A stretch of DNA of 64,000 nt from Galaxea fascicularis (lineage: Eukaryota; Cnidaria; Anthozoa; Scleractinia; Euphylliidae), in the NCBI GenBank assembly GCA_948470475.1, contig OX419345.1, positions 647,001-711,000 of the forward strand, given 5' to 3'. A program made the position numbers and the translations under genes. The notes below the pieces were generated by a model. It was not told the DNA's origin, made no database searches, and was given only the letters and a program-made list of their open reading frames with translations. Numbering within the stretch: the first letter of the stretch is position 1; every line of letters begins with the position of its first letter. Shown here piece after piece: positions 32,401-44,731 of this stretch.

Positions 32401-34859
32401 TCAAAAGACCACACAGCAAAGGTTGGTGTTGATCTGCAATGCTGAATATAAATAAACAATAGTCTCCATTTGGTGCGAAAATATGCTCGGATATTTGTTG
32501 TGGACATCACCTGTTCCGAGAAGCAAACAATTTCACCCGAGGAACAGTGTTGTGAGCTTCGAGGAATTGATAATGTCCAAGGACAGAAAAGGCCAGTTTT
32601 AGCTGAGGAATATTCAGTCACGTGATGTGTTTGGACCAATCGTGTGTGAACAGAAATCTTTGATGGATTATAATTTCAATTATCAGAAATCCTCTGTCAA
32701 TCTTCTCAAATCCCCCCTCCTCCCTCCCCCCTGCTGCCCTCTTTGAATTGTCCTTCCCTCCCCTCTCTCTCACCTTTTCTTTGACAACCAAATTACAAGA
32801 AACAACAGACATTTTAATTTTAATTACTTAGGAATGTAACACTTATGTGTACTGATCAAAGCCTGGAACACACTAATTTGTTCTTGATCTTCAGCTGCAT
32901 GACCTGTAACTTCGTGTTTTTCAACTTGTGTGGAAATAATATTTTATACCCCTCTTTCTTTGTTGGTGGTACTGCCCTTTCCTCACAGATGGAATGATGG
33001 ACATATGAGAGAACATATTAACACACATAAGCAAGCAAGCACCAACACCTTGACTGTGTTGTCTTAACATGTAATTTCGGTTTAGTTCAAAATAGCGAGA
33101 GGCATTTCTCCTCAACAGTTCCTTATTATTGGAGGTAAATGGAGGGGTATTTGCTACAAATGAAACAGACTTGTGAAACATCTCTTTCTTTTGAAGCTTT
33201 TTGATACTGATTCACTGCGACATATGAACACTTACAAGACAGAAAGACCCGTGAATTCAGCCTCCCTGTCTCCAATCAGAGAACATGTGAGTGATGTATA
33301 CTCTAAGCCGTCATTACCCCATTTCTCTAATTTTAGTGCCCAGGGCTAGTGCGGCCATGTTTCAGACTTGTTTGTTAAATAAAAAACTAACAAAATAAAA
33401 TGACCTTTAGTATTTATAGCTCAAAGGATGGTGGGGACAAGCAAATCCATGAAGCAACTAATTCAAATAAATAAATATAACATGATAAGAATCCCAACTG
33501 ATCAGCTATTTACAAGGATGACCAAGGAGTTGAACCAGGGACTACCGCATTGAAATCCAGTGCCCTAAACCACTTGGAAATCCTGCATCCTTTGATAAAC
33601 TTTACAGTTACAATCCGTAAAAATCCGTTGGCAACAACGTTAAGTCTGTAGTTAAGTTAGTCCCCCCAACTTATCGCTTCAACCTGCATTTACTTAAACT
33701 GAAACTGAAATTGAATATAGTAAATTAAAATGAAATATGTAACTGTGTGTTAACGTTGCCTGTAAAAATTATGAGATCGAATTGTTTTGCTTGACTGGTG
33801 CATCTGTTGAACTTTGGAAAAATGATATTTTTTTTCTACAGGTTGTGTTAGGAGGCGGTCAAGAAGCTATGGATGTAACTACAACATCTACAAGAATCGG
33901 GAAGTTCGACGCCAGATTCTTCCATACTGTGTTTGAAGAAGAAATCGGACGAGTCAAGGGTCATTTTGGACCAATCAACAGTACAGCTTTTCACCCTGAT
34001 GGAAAGAGGTTTGCAGGTTTTAACGATTAATTAACCAATTATAAAATACGTAGAAGAAGAGATTTGTTGAACACTTTGACTTCAAAGAATTGCGATAAAA
34101 TTTAAAAATTTAAAACCATCTTGGTTCAAAGTTAAAAATTAAAAATGCGACGACGTTTCGACGTTCGCTTAACGTCATTCTCAAGTCAATAATGAGGGGA
34201 AATGAGACTGAATATAAATGTAAAAGATATCCTGAGGGACACAAATAACAACGTGAAGTTATGCAAATAACAAAGTATTCGCACGTAGAGTTACGTAAAG
34301 AGTTTGGCGCGAATAGAGTCTTTCTGAGTATTTAACTCAGGGTTCAGTTCCTTAATGAATAACATCTCAACAATCAAACAATCAAACTTTGATCTATATT
34401 TCTTTAGGACAGAAAATTGCTTGTCGGTCAAATCAGCCAAATTTTTATTTTTAACTTTGTACCAAGATGGTTTTAAATTTTTAAATTTTATCGCAATTCT
34501 TTGTAGTCCAATTATAAGATAACTGAGATAGTATGCGCGCTCTGATTGGGCAAAAACGTATCGTTTATTGTATCGGTATTTCCTTGTTACTACTTACAGT
34601 TATTTGATAAAAGCAATAGACAGCATTTTCTATGGGTTCAACCCACGCGGGGTGTTGGGAGAACAGGCGAAAGGCTCCGTTGACCTCCAGCCCGAGATAA
34701 ACGCTAACGAAATTGATGGAAAGGAATACGATTGTTTCAAATGGCTGAATTAATTCTTTTTTTTTTTTGGTTTACAGCTATAGCAGTGGTGGCGAGGATG
34801 GTTATGTTCGTGTTCACGTGTTTGATCCTTCGTATTTCGAGGTGGAATTCGAATATTAA
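27220..34859 (+). CDS. EIF3I: Eukaryotic translation initiation factor 3 subunit I (WD-repeat protein), 8 exons
   Basis: Exons: 27220-27222 (ATG only, then GTGAGT), 27958-28138, 30001-30204, 30755-30882, 32311-32421, 33197-33286, 33842-34008, 34778-34859 (TAA). Phases agree throughout and the join gives 321 residues, close to the usual 325. eIF3 is the cytoplasmic scaffold that loads the 40S ribosome with initiator tRNA and mRNA; subunit I is a seven-bladed WD propeller bound near eIF3b and eIF3g. Diagnostic segments: [150 protein letters not shown]; and [20 protein letters not shown]. The acceptor of exon 4 was put at 30755 (CTAAG|GTTCC) because a site ten bases further on would bring a stop. 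A polyadenylation signal follows at 34921. Introns hold several mobile elements. Confidence 0.97.
29000..29421 (+). mobile_element. Nested element with a possible Crypton-type recombinase N-terminal fragment
   Basis: TTAGTAAAATCCAACTA at the left is inverted at 29405-29421. Inside, the frame 29119-29346 begins [20 protein letters not shown] and continues [18 protein letters not shown], which resembles the N-terminal helices found before tyrosine-recombinase (DUF3504, Crypton-type) domains in cnidarian genomes. The catalytic part is missing and the last third of the frame looks random. The family call is from memory of the pattern and is tentative. Confidence 0.4.
29423..29533. repeat. Hairpin ending in AACAATTATTCCTC
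   Basis: AACAATTATTCCTC at the left mirrors GAGGAATAATTGTT at the right, and inside GAGTCAATAGCCC mirrors GGGCTATTGACTC. It directly follows the nested element and is probably part of the same mobile family. Confidence 0.6.
32461..32688. mobile_element. Second copy of the 23514-24216 outer element (EIF3I intron 5)
   Basis: AGTCTCCATTTGGTGC at the left and CACGTGATGTGTTTGGACCA, GATGGATTATAATTTC at the right match the outer element near 23.5 kb, without the nested insertion. Confidence 0.65.
33460..33587 (-). mobile_element. tRNA-derived SINE, copy D (internally deleted, antisense)
   Basis: It has the anticodon-arm part (GCATTGAAATCCAGTGCCCT, antisense), a decayed A-box and the body segment GGATGACCAAGGAGTTGAAC. 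The B-box and nearby body are deleted. It sits in EIF3I intron 6. Confidence 0.7.
34083..34503 (-). mobile_element. Penelope-like element remnant between inverted copies of one end (EIF3I intron 7)
   Basis: About 60 bases beginning CAAAGAATTGCGATAAAATT are repeated in inverse at the right end. On the minus strand 34446-34291 codes [20 protein letters not shown], then [20 protein letters not shown] and RAKLFT with a TAA stop. This is the usual C-terminus of the Penelope-like GIY-YIG endonuclease frame. Further on, 34185-34147 (minus) carries TGACGTTAAGCGAACGTCGA then AACG, a stem followed by GAAAC as in hammerhead ribozymes of Penelope ends. Only the last part of the enzyme is present, so this copy is inactive. 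Confidence 0.75.
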
Positions 34860-34920
34860 GTGGAATTCTAATAACATTAATCGAGTTAGCTTTGGAGCGG
34901 AAAAGATGCTTGGTTTCGTC

Positions 34921-34926
34921 AATAAA
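34921..34926 (+). terminator. Polyadenylation signal of EIF3I
   Basis: AATAAA lies 62 bases after the EIF3I stop, an ordinary distance. The convergent opsin-like gene stops at 35177. Confidence 0.6.
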
Positions 34927-35176
34927 ACATCTTGCTCGACAAGCAAATCAGAGATTAAGTCATTTCATTTAATTTTCGGTATAGCAAGCACAACCCGCTT
35001 TAAAATACAGTATTGCGTCCACTGTCTGTGGAACTTGTTGTTTTGTAGTACACGAACGCCGAAAACAACTTCCAAAGAACTGCCGTATCCCACTAGGGCG
35101 TATCCTATCCGATATTTAGCTAGAAGGATCAGAAAATAACGTATCCCTGTGGATTGTGTTGTGAAAGTCCGTCCTC

Positions 35177-36878
35177 TTATGTTGGCATCGTGTCATTCTC
35201 AGTATCCCGTGTGGACATCGCCTTCTCACTGCTCGTAGAATCCACCCCCTTCGGTGTATAATTCATTGAAGTTGTTTCCACATTAAACTCATTAAATAAA
35301 GCCTCTTCACGGGACGCCGCGTGACACCTTTCTGTTGAGCGTGGTGACGGCTCTACTCTATTAGAGAACCTGACTTGCCTTGGCCGTGTTCTCTGTCTGG
35401 CACGGGCAGCCCCAGCGTCCCGCCGCTTGGCATTGCCTCCACTCTGGGGAAGTCCCGTAGTACCGCGGATCATATGTTTTAACGTAATCCTGTACCTTTG
35501 ATTGAGAAAAAGATAAACAAGGGGAGGGCATAATAAATTGGACTGTACGACTAACTCCAGAACGAATGCTGCCTTGGGATTAAGGTAGTAATGTCTTGTT
35601 GCCATGGCAATGAGATTAGTTATGTGATATGGCAAATGGCTGAGAAAGAATGAGAAAGTTAAACCAATAACCATCCTGTTGATTTTCCTACGATAGAGCA
35701 GCTTTCGTCTGGCCAGAATATCTGCTATACCACGAGCCCTTTTCCAGATTCTGAAATAATACAAACAATATATAGTGGTTACAGTAGCCCTTGTACTTCA
35801 GACGGTTTTACGCAATCGTGATGTTCCTGAAAAGCTCGGAAAGTACAAAAATGAGCAAAGGCATTACTTTTAATAACAACAAAACATTTTGGGTGAAATG
35901 TTTTGAAGATATACCTTTAGCTGAACGTACGATAATAACAAAGCTGGTGAATCGAATTTCTCTCTAAAAACTATAATGCGACTTCACCAATGTTTAGCAT
36001 TTTCTCCTCCGTATGGTACTTTGAACACAGACGGAGAAACGGAGAGCACATAGTCCGCTGTTCGCACTTTGTCATGTGCTTGTTTCTCAATTAATTCTAT
36101 CGATTCAAAATAGAGATTGAAGCTTCCTTAAATTTTAGAGGATGAGAAGCAACCTAAAAATTTAAGTAAGGAGTGGCCCAAGATTTATGATCACCACTGT
36201 AGTCCCGTGAGAATTAAAAACAAGAAAAATACTACTGATACTTTACCTTGAAAGACGATATTGTATTTGTAGACATACCACCATTGGGAAGAAAAAAATC
36301 GTGACACTGGCGAAGATATTGTAGGCATTATGGCTGCTTTCTACAGAAGACCAGTGTAACTGGCATATCAACTCAGAAGCTGAAAGCCTAAAAACATTCC
36401 TCACAATCAATGAAGGTCCACTCACACAAATTGGGTATATCCATAAGGTGGCGATCATAACTATGGTGGATTTTCTTGACATCGCTTGAGCCTCGGCGCG
36501 TAAACATCGTCCAGCGGCAATTGCAGATACGAAACTCATAGCGCACAAAGTTAATGAATAAGCGCAGCTGCAAAAGAGACTCACAAATGCAGTCCAGTTG
36601 CAAAGGAACACTTCCTTTGTATTATTTTCAGTTTCAATTTTCAAGTTACTGGTGAGCGTCACAGTGTATCCACATATTGCTAGCACCAGTGAGATAACGC
36701 AGACATTTATCATAAGCGATGTTAAGAGTTTTCGTAGCATTTCTCTTCGAAGCAAAGTGACCAGAGCTGTAACGTGGCAAAGAAACGCCATCACCATGAT
36801 AAACAGGGAAATGTTGACAGACAGGATAAAGGATGTGCTGGAACCGACCTCCGTCGTGGAACCTCTTGAGCTGTTCAT
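35177..36878 (-). CDS. Opsin-related seven-helix receptor lacking the retinal lysine, two exons
   Basis: Exon 1 is 36878-36247 and exon 2 is 35750-35177 (TAA); junctions TCAAG|GTAAAG and TATTTCAG|A, phase 2. The join gives 401 residues, with seven hydrophobic helices and an Arg/Ser-rich cytoplasmic tail of about 110. It is related to the opsin at 48611-51907: LTSLMINVCVISLVLAICGY here against MTSLMVNLCVADLLVCLLGY there, the helix-3 and loop-2 cysteines (FLCNWTA, ELICQLHW) and helix 7 (CPPLVYLFLNQRYR against YNPIVYVFLNSKFR). Yet class A landmarks are replaced: N1.50 to His (FLCHVTA), D2.50 to Ser, the ERY triplet to VSA, W6.48 to His (LSHLPY), the retinal lysine to Gln (ELVVQSN), and NPxxY to PPLVY. 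The intact frame and long tail argue against a recent pseudogene. Retinal-independent signalling or another role is possible; function unknown. Confidence 0.85.
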
Positions 36879-39800
36879 TCTGAGTTGTGTCTGTGAGAAA
36901 TAATAAAGATATGTTATCCCAAGTGATCAGCTAAACATAAAAAAACTTAATTCTTTTGTCATGAACGTACCAGACGCCTTCCAAGGGGTAGAAGCGATGA
37001 GCCACATGGCTCCTAAAACAAGTGACGTGCAATCTTCTTCCAAAACACCGAAAACTGACAGAAGATGGCAGAAAAAAACGTGATCTTTTGCGACAGGTAC
37101 AAACTACCTTTAACTCGTCCTTCACGTTTTTTTTTGCGACATTGACATTCATCCCTAACCAAATAAGCGACAGAAAGAGTCGTAAACGGGCGGCAACAGA
37201 CCACCCCTTGGAAGCCGGGCCTCATATCAGAAATACACGAAAATTTTCAGTGCCGGTAAATTTCCTGTGATTTGCAACTGTGCGGAACGGCTACTACCGT
37301 GTGAAAGGAAAAAAGGAGATCGGCTACTTCTAGTCTAGAATTACTTAAATGCTACTGTGTAACCTATACTTGTAATAATGCCAGTGCGTAAAGATAAGAA
37401 ATGTATGTTTCCCCACAGGCAGCCCAATCGTGGCGTGTGTCATCAAAAGTTGATACGAGAAAATAGACAGTTAAAAACGTAGAATTCTGGACTGGCTGAT
37501 CCAAAGGCGCACCATAAAACTAATGCGAAAAAAGGGAGGGTGGTGAGAGCCGGGTTAGTTTTCAGTCAAATGGATTGCAGTGATTGTGAGGGCAAGAAAA
37601 ATATACTATTAGTGATTGTGATCTCAGGCAAGATATATATGAAGCGTTGCTCTAAATGGCGCAGAAGTACCTTGATGTACGTCACAGTTATTATGGAGTT
37701 AAACGTGTTCAAATAACAAAAGTGCTTCATCTTCGAAAACCCTCCAAACTCACCTTTCTTTTGACAAAGCGACGCGAAAAAATAGGACGATGTTTACTTT
37801 AAGGGTTTCAAAAAGCGTGCTTTAGAATATTTTCCACTCGGCCGGATTCGAATCCTTGACGATATTCACCCAGACGCTTATAAACCATAAGGAAGGCCAT
37901 GTGTCGGTGTTTCAACAGCCACATGTGTGCAAAGGAGACCAGGACGTGTTCGGATATCCGACATGACACTCCTCCCAATCGTTCATTGGAAAAGATTTAA
38001 AGCAAATTTTCACCAGTTTTGCGTCATTAGGATTTCCCTGAGGATAATTCATTTACTTTGCTCTTCGTAAATTATTGATAAGTTAGGAAGGAAGGAAATA
38101 CACACTCTGTCTGTCTGTCTGTCTCTCTCTCTCTTTTTTTTTTTATAAGAACGTCTAATTTTGGAGCTGAGCCTCTGAACTTTCTTATTTTTTTTTTGCC
38201 ACATGGTACAGTATTTCAATAAATCAATGCGGACTTGACCAGGAAACCTCAAGTTGCTTGTCACACGTTTGTGCGGCTTGCTCTGATGCCGCGAACAAGA
38301 TGTCGCTCCAACCTTGGCTTTACAAAAAGTATTGAACACAGAGATTCACAACACAACAAAAACAAATGAGCAAAATAAAGACGTCCTTACCGACTCTGAA
38401 CCTTGGTATGTGCTCGGCATGTTCTTAAAATTTGGGCAAATATCGATCAGCCTCAACGTTCTCATAAAAACGGTTCTTATAAAAGAAAAAGAGTGTATGC
38501 AGATATTTCTAGTCTCCGTCTATTTGATTTGCGGAGGCTTGAACTTAAAAGAAGCTGTTCATTCGCTTGTGAGACTATAATCAGGGAATAAAGAGCCAAT
38601 TGGTAAAAAACATCGAGTTTGGATTCGAGTTCGAGTTTGATTTCGAGTTGATGTTCGAGATATAGCTGAAAAATCTTACTATCCACAGCAGCGGTCATTT
38701 CTCGGGTCTTGGCCCAAAGACTTTTGGACGGTTTCACATCAATCTCAATAAAATATTTTCAATTACCCTCTTATTCCCATGTGAACAGTTAAAAACTCCA
38801 GCCAATATTTTAAAAAAGAAATATATATATTCAACCACATGTCGTAAAAACGTGCGTGTCACCGTTTGCATGTTTCAGTACTACTGGAAGGCTTCGAAGG
38901 TTTCCGTGCCCAAGAAAAGTGTATCGTAACCGGTCAGGACGACTGAACATCACGCTACCTTCCCACTCTCCCATCTGCTTTACTCTTTACTTCTCTGTGA
39001 TTGAATCGCTTAGTTCAGTATTATTATAGCTTTCGGACTCGAAATTTTGCCTGCGTTGAATTTTTTCGGAACCTTTAACTTCACAGTGATGTTACTGGAG
39101 TCGATTTATCGACTATTACTCTGAGCCCGCTGTAATTCATTTGTTTTGAATATTTAACTTAACCTTTTGACTGGAATCAGAACTGCTCTAATAAAATCTT
39201 CCATAAGAGGTCTTCAACAACAAAACAATGTATGCAAAAAAGCGTCCTTTCTTCTTCTATCACAATTACCTCCCATTAGCAATTTTATTTTTGTTTTGAA
39301 GGAAAACAGTGCCAGGTGTAATAAGTCGTGTGTTCAGTGCAGCCAATCACAGCGAGATAGTGACACCAGTGTATAATGTTTGCTTATAACAGAAGGACGG
39401 CTTGTACCTAACATCGATCATCAAAATAGACGAAACTTCTGATTCATCAGAGATACCATCATTCTAACCAGCAATAATAGACACCTCACTCCAGTAGTTC
39501 ATTTATACCAATGCTTGGTTTAGCATATAAAATATTATGTTTCATAGATCAGAATTTAATCTTAGAACTGTTGTCCTGCGGTGATAATGTGAAAAAGAGG
39601 TCCATTTACTTTTTTCTCTTGCTACCAATTTGAGAAATTAATTGCCTCAAAATTGGGAGTACGGTACTCCCGATGGGACAAGTCCATTCCGCGCCCGGTG
39701 TCACGTTTGGTACAAGTTTTCCGTTGTGGCCTGCTTTAGCTTCTCTGGCCCAGTTTCTCCATATTTAAGCTCCAGTTGTGGTAGTTCGGATACTAATTGC

Positions 39801-42800
39801 ATGTTCTACTAAACTGCTGGGCATAAATGATATAGGAAGCCGGGGGTACGTTAGGGGGACACATGGAAGTTGTCAGATAGGAATGGGAAAGAACTGTAAG
39901 AGAGGAAGAGGAAGGCCTGTAAGACCACCTGAATAGTTCGTAATAAAGCATGTTGAACAGCTACACTTCAGATTTAAGTTCTGGAACAAATTCCTTTTGT
40001 TTAAGGAGGATAAAGTGCTAGATGGAACGTAAGGATAGAATGATTTTATCGTACGACTGACCAGCTAGCTGTCACGACTGTGCCTAAACACTCTAGTCCT
40101 GTAGTAAGACCACCTTCGAACTGACTGATGAAGAATCAAATGTTGCAATTTCTAATGTATCTGCCGCGTGAACTTCACGTCCATTGGAGGAAGCAAGTGA
40201 TCCTATTTTTCATTATCATCACGTGAATTTTATAACTATGGGTACATAGATTTGGGCTTCTCAATCATTTTAATCGTGATCAAGAATTGGCTGCAAGTGA
40301 GTGAACACACGAGAAATTGATAAGAAAAAAACAATGACGTGGTTCAGTCCAGTATTTATGAACGCGGTATAGAGGGGAGGTAAAGAAAGCGGATGGTTCT
40401 TAATAGGCTCACTCAAACCTCCTCAAAGTACAGCCAAATTGAATTTACAGTCTAATAGCATTTATATCTTCGATAAATTACAGTTTTATCTTAATTCAAC
40501 TCTTGTGACGCAGAATATGGTGCATGCAAAAAAAAAAAAAACTTATTTTTCTCCGTAAAGATAAAAACGTGACATTTGTAGAACACTGCGTGCTCCTTTT
40601 TACTCTGTTTACAAGGTTTGATTAGAAACTGGTCTAAAATGAAAGGAAAGATGATACAAGATAAAAACAAAACTAAACTGAAATGTATATCTTAAAGTCG
40701 GTAGCTATTCACAACGATCATGATATCAGGTCTGGAAGGATGTGTGTTAGAGAGAAGATATTGACTAGTGTTCCTCATGTTTTCTTGTCAAGTTAGTTCT
40801 TATCCAACCCACACTGTAATCCACTGTGCAGTTCTTTTCTGTCATTATCGACTAAGTACTAAAGCGGGCTAAAATGTTTGTAATACCCTATGATAGAAGA
40901 TTCGAGTTTCCAACTTGCTTGCAGGGATAATTAGTGTTTTTCAAAAGCTTAAGAGCAGGCTGAATAACCATTATTCAATTTCTTGAAAATGAGAGTGGAA
41001 ATCAAAGAAAGAAATTTTTCTTTTTCCTCCCTTAACTGCTGCCATTCTCTTTCACTACCTCTGCTAGGCAGAATATGGTTATTTGTTGCTGTTAGTTACT
41101 TATGCGACATATTCTGAAATGAAAACTCCGGCAACAAAACTAGAGACGATAAAAAGGAACACTGGTTCATACCTTTTCGCATGCTCCTAATTCCCGGTTG
41201 AAATACCCACGCAGGAAAACACGTCTGCAATAAAAACGACGCTGATTTCAATGGATGAATGATGTTTGCAATAGCCATTAGCTTTTTTCCATTATATCCA
41301 AGGTAAACGGACTCAGATTACCTCCACTTATAAATTTATCGCTGCGTTTTACTTTGTTGTGATACCCAAATTTCCTCTGTTGCTTCGCAGCCAGTTTGCT
41401 CAAAGATAAATTTGATTGGCGCAATGTACAATAGCGCCTTCAAGTTGCGATAATAGTAGGGGCATAACGTGTCACTTAGCATTGCTTTGGTGTGAGTAGT
41501 GCTGAGGACACAACCCCACCAGAAAGTGGAACTGCTTTTCACGAATTCAAGCGAAGAATAGTATCGGGTGAGTAGTCCAAATATGTTAATTTGTCGTACA
41601 CTTTATCGTCTTATTCGTGTTGAGTCGTCGAACAGTCAAGACTGGGAAATAAGGTTGCGCTTTTTGTTCAGTTTCAGTGAAAAAAAAAATTGATTATGAA
41701 TTTCATTTACCAGTTTTGGAACAATTAAATCAGGTCAGCCATTTCAGTTGAAAATTACTGATAAATCACTGAATGAAAAGAATTACTGAGACCAACTAGT
41801 AACTACTGACCTGTAGTAACAGTGAGGCAGTTGCTTAAACTATTCGTCTTCACGATGAGCCACAAATGAAAATTACAAGTCTCATCCATAACATTATTTG
41901 TGGCGCTAAGTAGATAGATTTACGCACTGGATCCGGACGGTTCTACAGCATCAAGAACCACTTACGGAGCGCGCATCATCTCGGTGAACAGACAAACTGA
42001 ACCGAAAGGTGCTGAGAAACAGTGTGAAACTTATTCGCATAATTTTAACGAAAGATCTTTGAATAAGAACACTAATTCTTGAGTCCCTCTTAAAATGAAT
42101 CGTCGACTTTGAAAAGGCCGGATAGAAAGACAGATGACCTTGAACAACTTTTTGAACTGAAATGAAGTGGCTACGGCCTTAAATATTTCGTTGCTAAAAT
42201 GTTGTGCTACTTAAAACCGATCAAACAATGATAATGATTTACCCAAACAATCCCTTTGGAAAGCTTTTTAAATGATCCATGAAAAGGTCTCGTCTTACCG
42301 GTGAATTGGATCTTGAAGCACAACCAAAGTCAAGCTTTGGTTCACTGATCTCTTGGTAAATTGAATTACAGCGGTTATTTTTTTTGTCAGCTGTCGTGGA
42401 AAACTAGAGAATATTGCAGAAAGTTTACCCTAGAGGTACCTTTTCGTGGCCCTTTTAATTAAGATACTGCACAAACGTCGTCTTCTGCGTATAAAGCCGT
42501 GATATGGTTGAAGATAACTGAACTGGATCCGCTAAATAGTCTTTCTGCGCCAAAGCATTATCACGGCATCTTAACATTGTTTGTCAGAACCGAATAAACG
42601 CCGAACAGCAAAAGTGTAGGGGCAAAATTTTAAAAGATATTTTACTGCATAAACTCCGTGGGTGGGTGTTTGACAGTTTCATCGCCATTCCAACTCAAAC
42701 AAGGGTTTTATGGCTCAGATGATGAGAGAGAGAAAGATTGAGGGAGGGAGAGGAAAAATGGATTTGCGTACACTGCAGTTTTTGTATTGGAGGTTTTATA

Positions 42801-44503
42801 TGTCAAAAGCTCGCGAAGCAAACGGTCAGTGCTATTTTGGCAGACCAGTTCTGTCTTAAAACGTTTAGGATTAGAAGATACAACTTGCTCAAGACAACAA
42901 CCTGCTGGGAAGATATGACTGAATGCTAAAAAAAACATGCAAAAGATTGTTTCGATTTCCACCCGTTTCTAGCGCTTCTATGAAAATACTACACTCGTTT
43001 CATCTAGGTCCTGACGTGATTTTATTGTTACTGCCAGTTTTGAAGATCTGGTGGTGTTATTGGGTTTTCATCACTTTAGGCTAAGCTTTAATTGTCAAAA
43101 AGCCCTTATGAATTTCTTCCGAATGTTTGTAACTAGTGCTGCAGGGTATTTCGTATCTGATTAACAACACAGGCTGCTCAAAACTTCACCTGGTTAGACT
43201 ACCATTTACCGCTGGTGTTATGGTCATTAAAGATTATAAATGTGAGCGAGTTTCCCTGCATTAAGAGGGGAATCCGCGAAATTGCTTGTCAAACCCCCGT
43301 GTTTTGATTCAAACGTGCTTTATAGCTTGTCACACAGTGGTACATTTTAGCAACAGATCCATTTTTAAGTGTACATTTTTCTTAAGTGTAATCGGCTGAA
43401 AAGAGACGGTCCGTGAAACAACCTTTGTTGAAATAAAAACTTCACTTAAGGAAAACCTGAGGGTGTCGAAGATCACCTTTTTCTGCTCTTTTTTCCTCGT
43501 CTTCACTGTTTTCTTTTTTTTTTTCTTGTTCGTATTGTTCTTGTTCTTCTTCCTTCATGCTATACTGATATTCCACAAAATTGAAGCTCTTTCATTGTGT
43601 CACTGCGACTAGAAAGATCATGGAGAACATCTTTAACGACATATTGGAATAGAGCTGATAATTTTAACGACAGATCACAAACCTTTTAAATTACTGGAAA
43701 ATAATCACCGTGACTCGAAGTAAGTATCGAGGGTACAAAAGTGCGGTGGCCATAAAAACAACTTCAGTTTCTTTCGATATTTTAATTTGAATGGATGTTT
43801 CTCTTGAAACCTGCAATGCACGTTTACATGCATCAAGACCTGATGCGTCATTTGCATGAAAGAACTTGGTCAAAATGTGCATCTCTGGGAAATTCGAATA
43901 AAATTTTTCCCCATCTAGTACTTTGTACCGGAAGTTCTTTAAAGCTAAGTGTTTGCCGGCGACCTTCGCATTAAAAAAAAAAAAAGGCGAACGCGGTCTG
44001 TTTTAAGTTACGGAAGTAAAATAAAGTGCTTCGTAAAAACTGTTTTCATTGATACAGAGAAGGGAGAAAACAACTTTATTTTAGTTATTTTAGCCTCGTC
44101 TGTGGGAAACATAATAACCATACCCAACTCATTTTGAGGAACGAACTGATTGAAGTTTTTATTCCCTTTTTCGATTATTAAATAGTTGTCATGGTCAGCT
44201 TTCAGGAGAAATTCTCTCGACATCTGGCAATTTACATTAATTCCTCCTATTTTAATGACCTGTATATCTTAGCCGATGTCGGCAATAGCGTCGTGTGTAT
44301 TTCCTCTTGCTGCCTTTCTGTACCGAGGCACTTTGCCGCGCATTTATAGGTCTTTTTGATTGAAAAAAATGTCTTCTAAGAACACTGAAGAGAAGATTTT
44401 GACCGAAGCCAAGTAACAATTTACAGTGATATTTTGGTAAGTGTTTCTGTTAAGGAAACCTGTCATTGCCAACGTGAAAGCATATGTTTTAGGGCACGAA
44501 TTT
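36879..44503. other. Long region without a recognised gene
   Basis: Between the two opsin-type genes. The first part must hold the 5' untranslated region and promoter of the minus-strand receptor. I see no protein motif, tRNA or rRNA. A (CTGT)n/(CT)n microsatellite lies at 38105-38133 and pyrimidine-rich low complexity at 43490-43560. Open frames up to 96 codons lack support. Regulatory DNA for the opsin pair could be here, but nothing can be pointed to. Confidence 0.45.
38105..38133 (+). repeat. Microsatellite (CTGT)n followed by (CT)n
   Basis: About four CTGT units run into five CT units and then a T tract. Confidence 0.9.
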
Positions 44504-44719
44504 ATGTCTGTCGGATTCAAATGGGCCTTTCTACTGTTGCATTTCGTGGGGATCGGCATGTGTCAGGATGCAAGCCGCTTTCAGTTTGAGAAGGATCTGA
44601 TCTCATACCATGACGTTGGCATACGCTGTTTTTCACAGTTTCTTAACCTGTTCATAAATGTTTCCCTACTTCACCGTACTTGCGTGGCTCTTCGCAGACA
44701 AATTCAATCTCAACAATAA
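44504..44719 (+). CDS. Possible small secreted protein
   Basis: An open frame of 71 codons beginning MSVGFKWAFLLLHFVGIGMC, a plausible signal peptide, followed by QDASRFQFEKDLISYHD. AATAAA overlaps the stop (44715). After the first 37 codons the sequence becomes hydrophobic and less convincing, so a splice may occur near 44614, but no clear donor is seen. An upstream in-frame ATG at 44441 would hide the signal peptide. It resembles the other short secreted precursors in length and in the Gln after the predicted cut, but not in sequence. Confidence 0.27.
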   Translation: MSVGFKWAFLLLHFVGIGMCQDASRFQFEKDLISYHDVGIRCFSQFLNLFINVSLLHRTCVALRRQIQSQQ

Positions 44720-44731
44720 ATTTAATATTTG

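Noticed and set aside
37838..37900. GGATTCGAATCC box resembling a tRNA B-box
   Set aside because: No A-box at the right spacing and no cloverleaf on either strand.
42708..42962. Minus-strand frame MEIETIFCMFFLAFSHIFPA with a following CC, thought of as an insulin-like peptide
   Set aside because: Hydrophobic start but the cysteine spacing does not fit insulin or another hormone family, and no partner exon was found.
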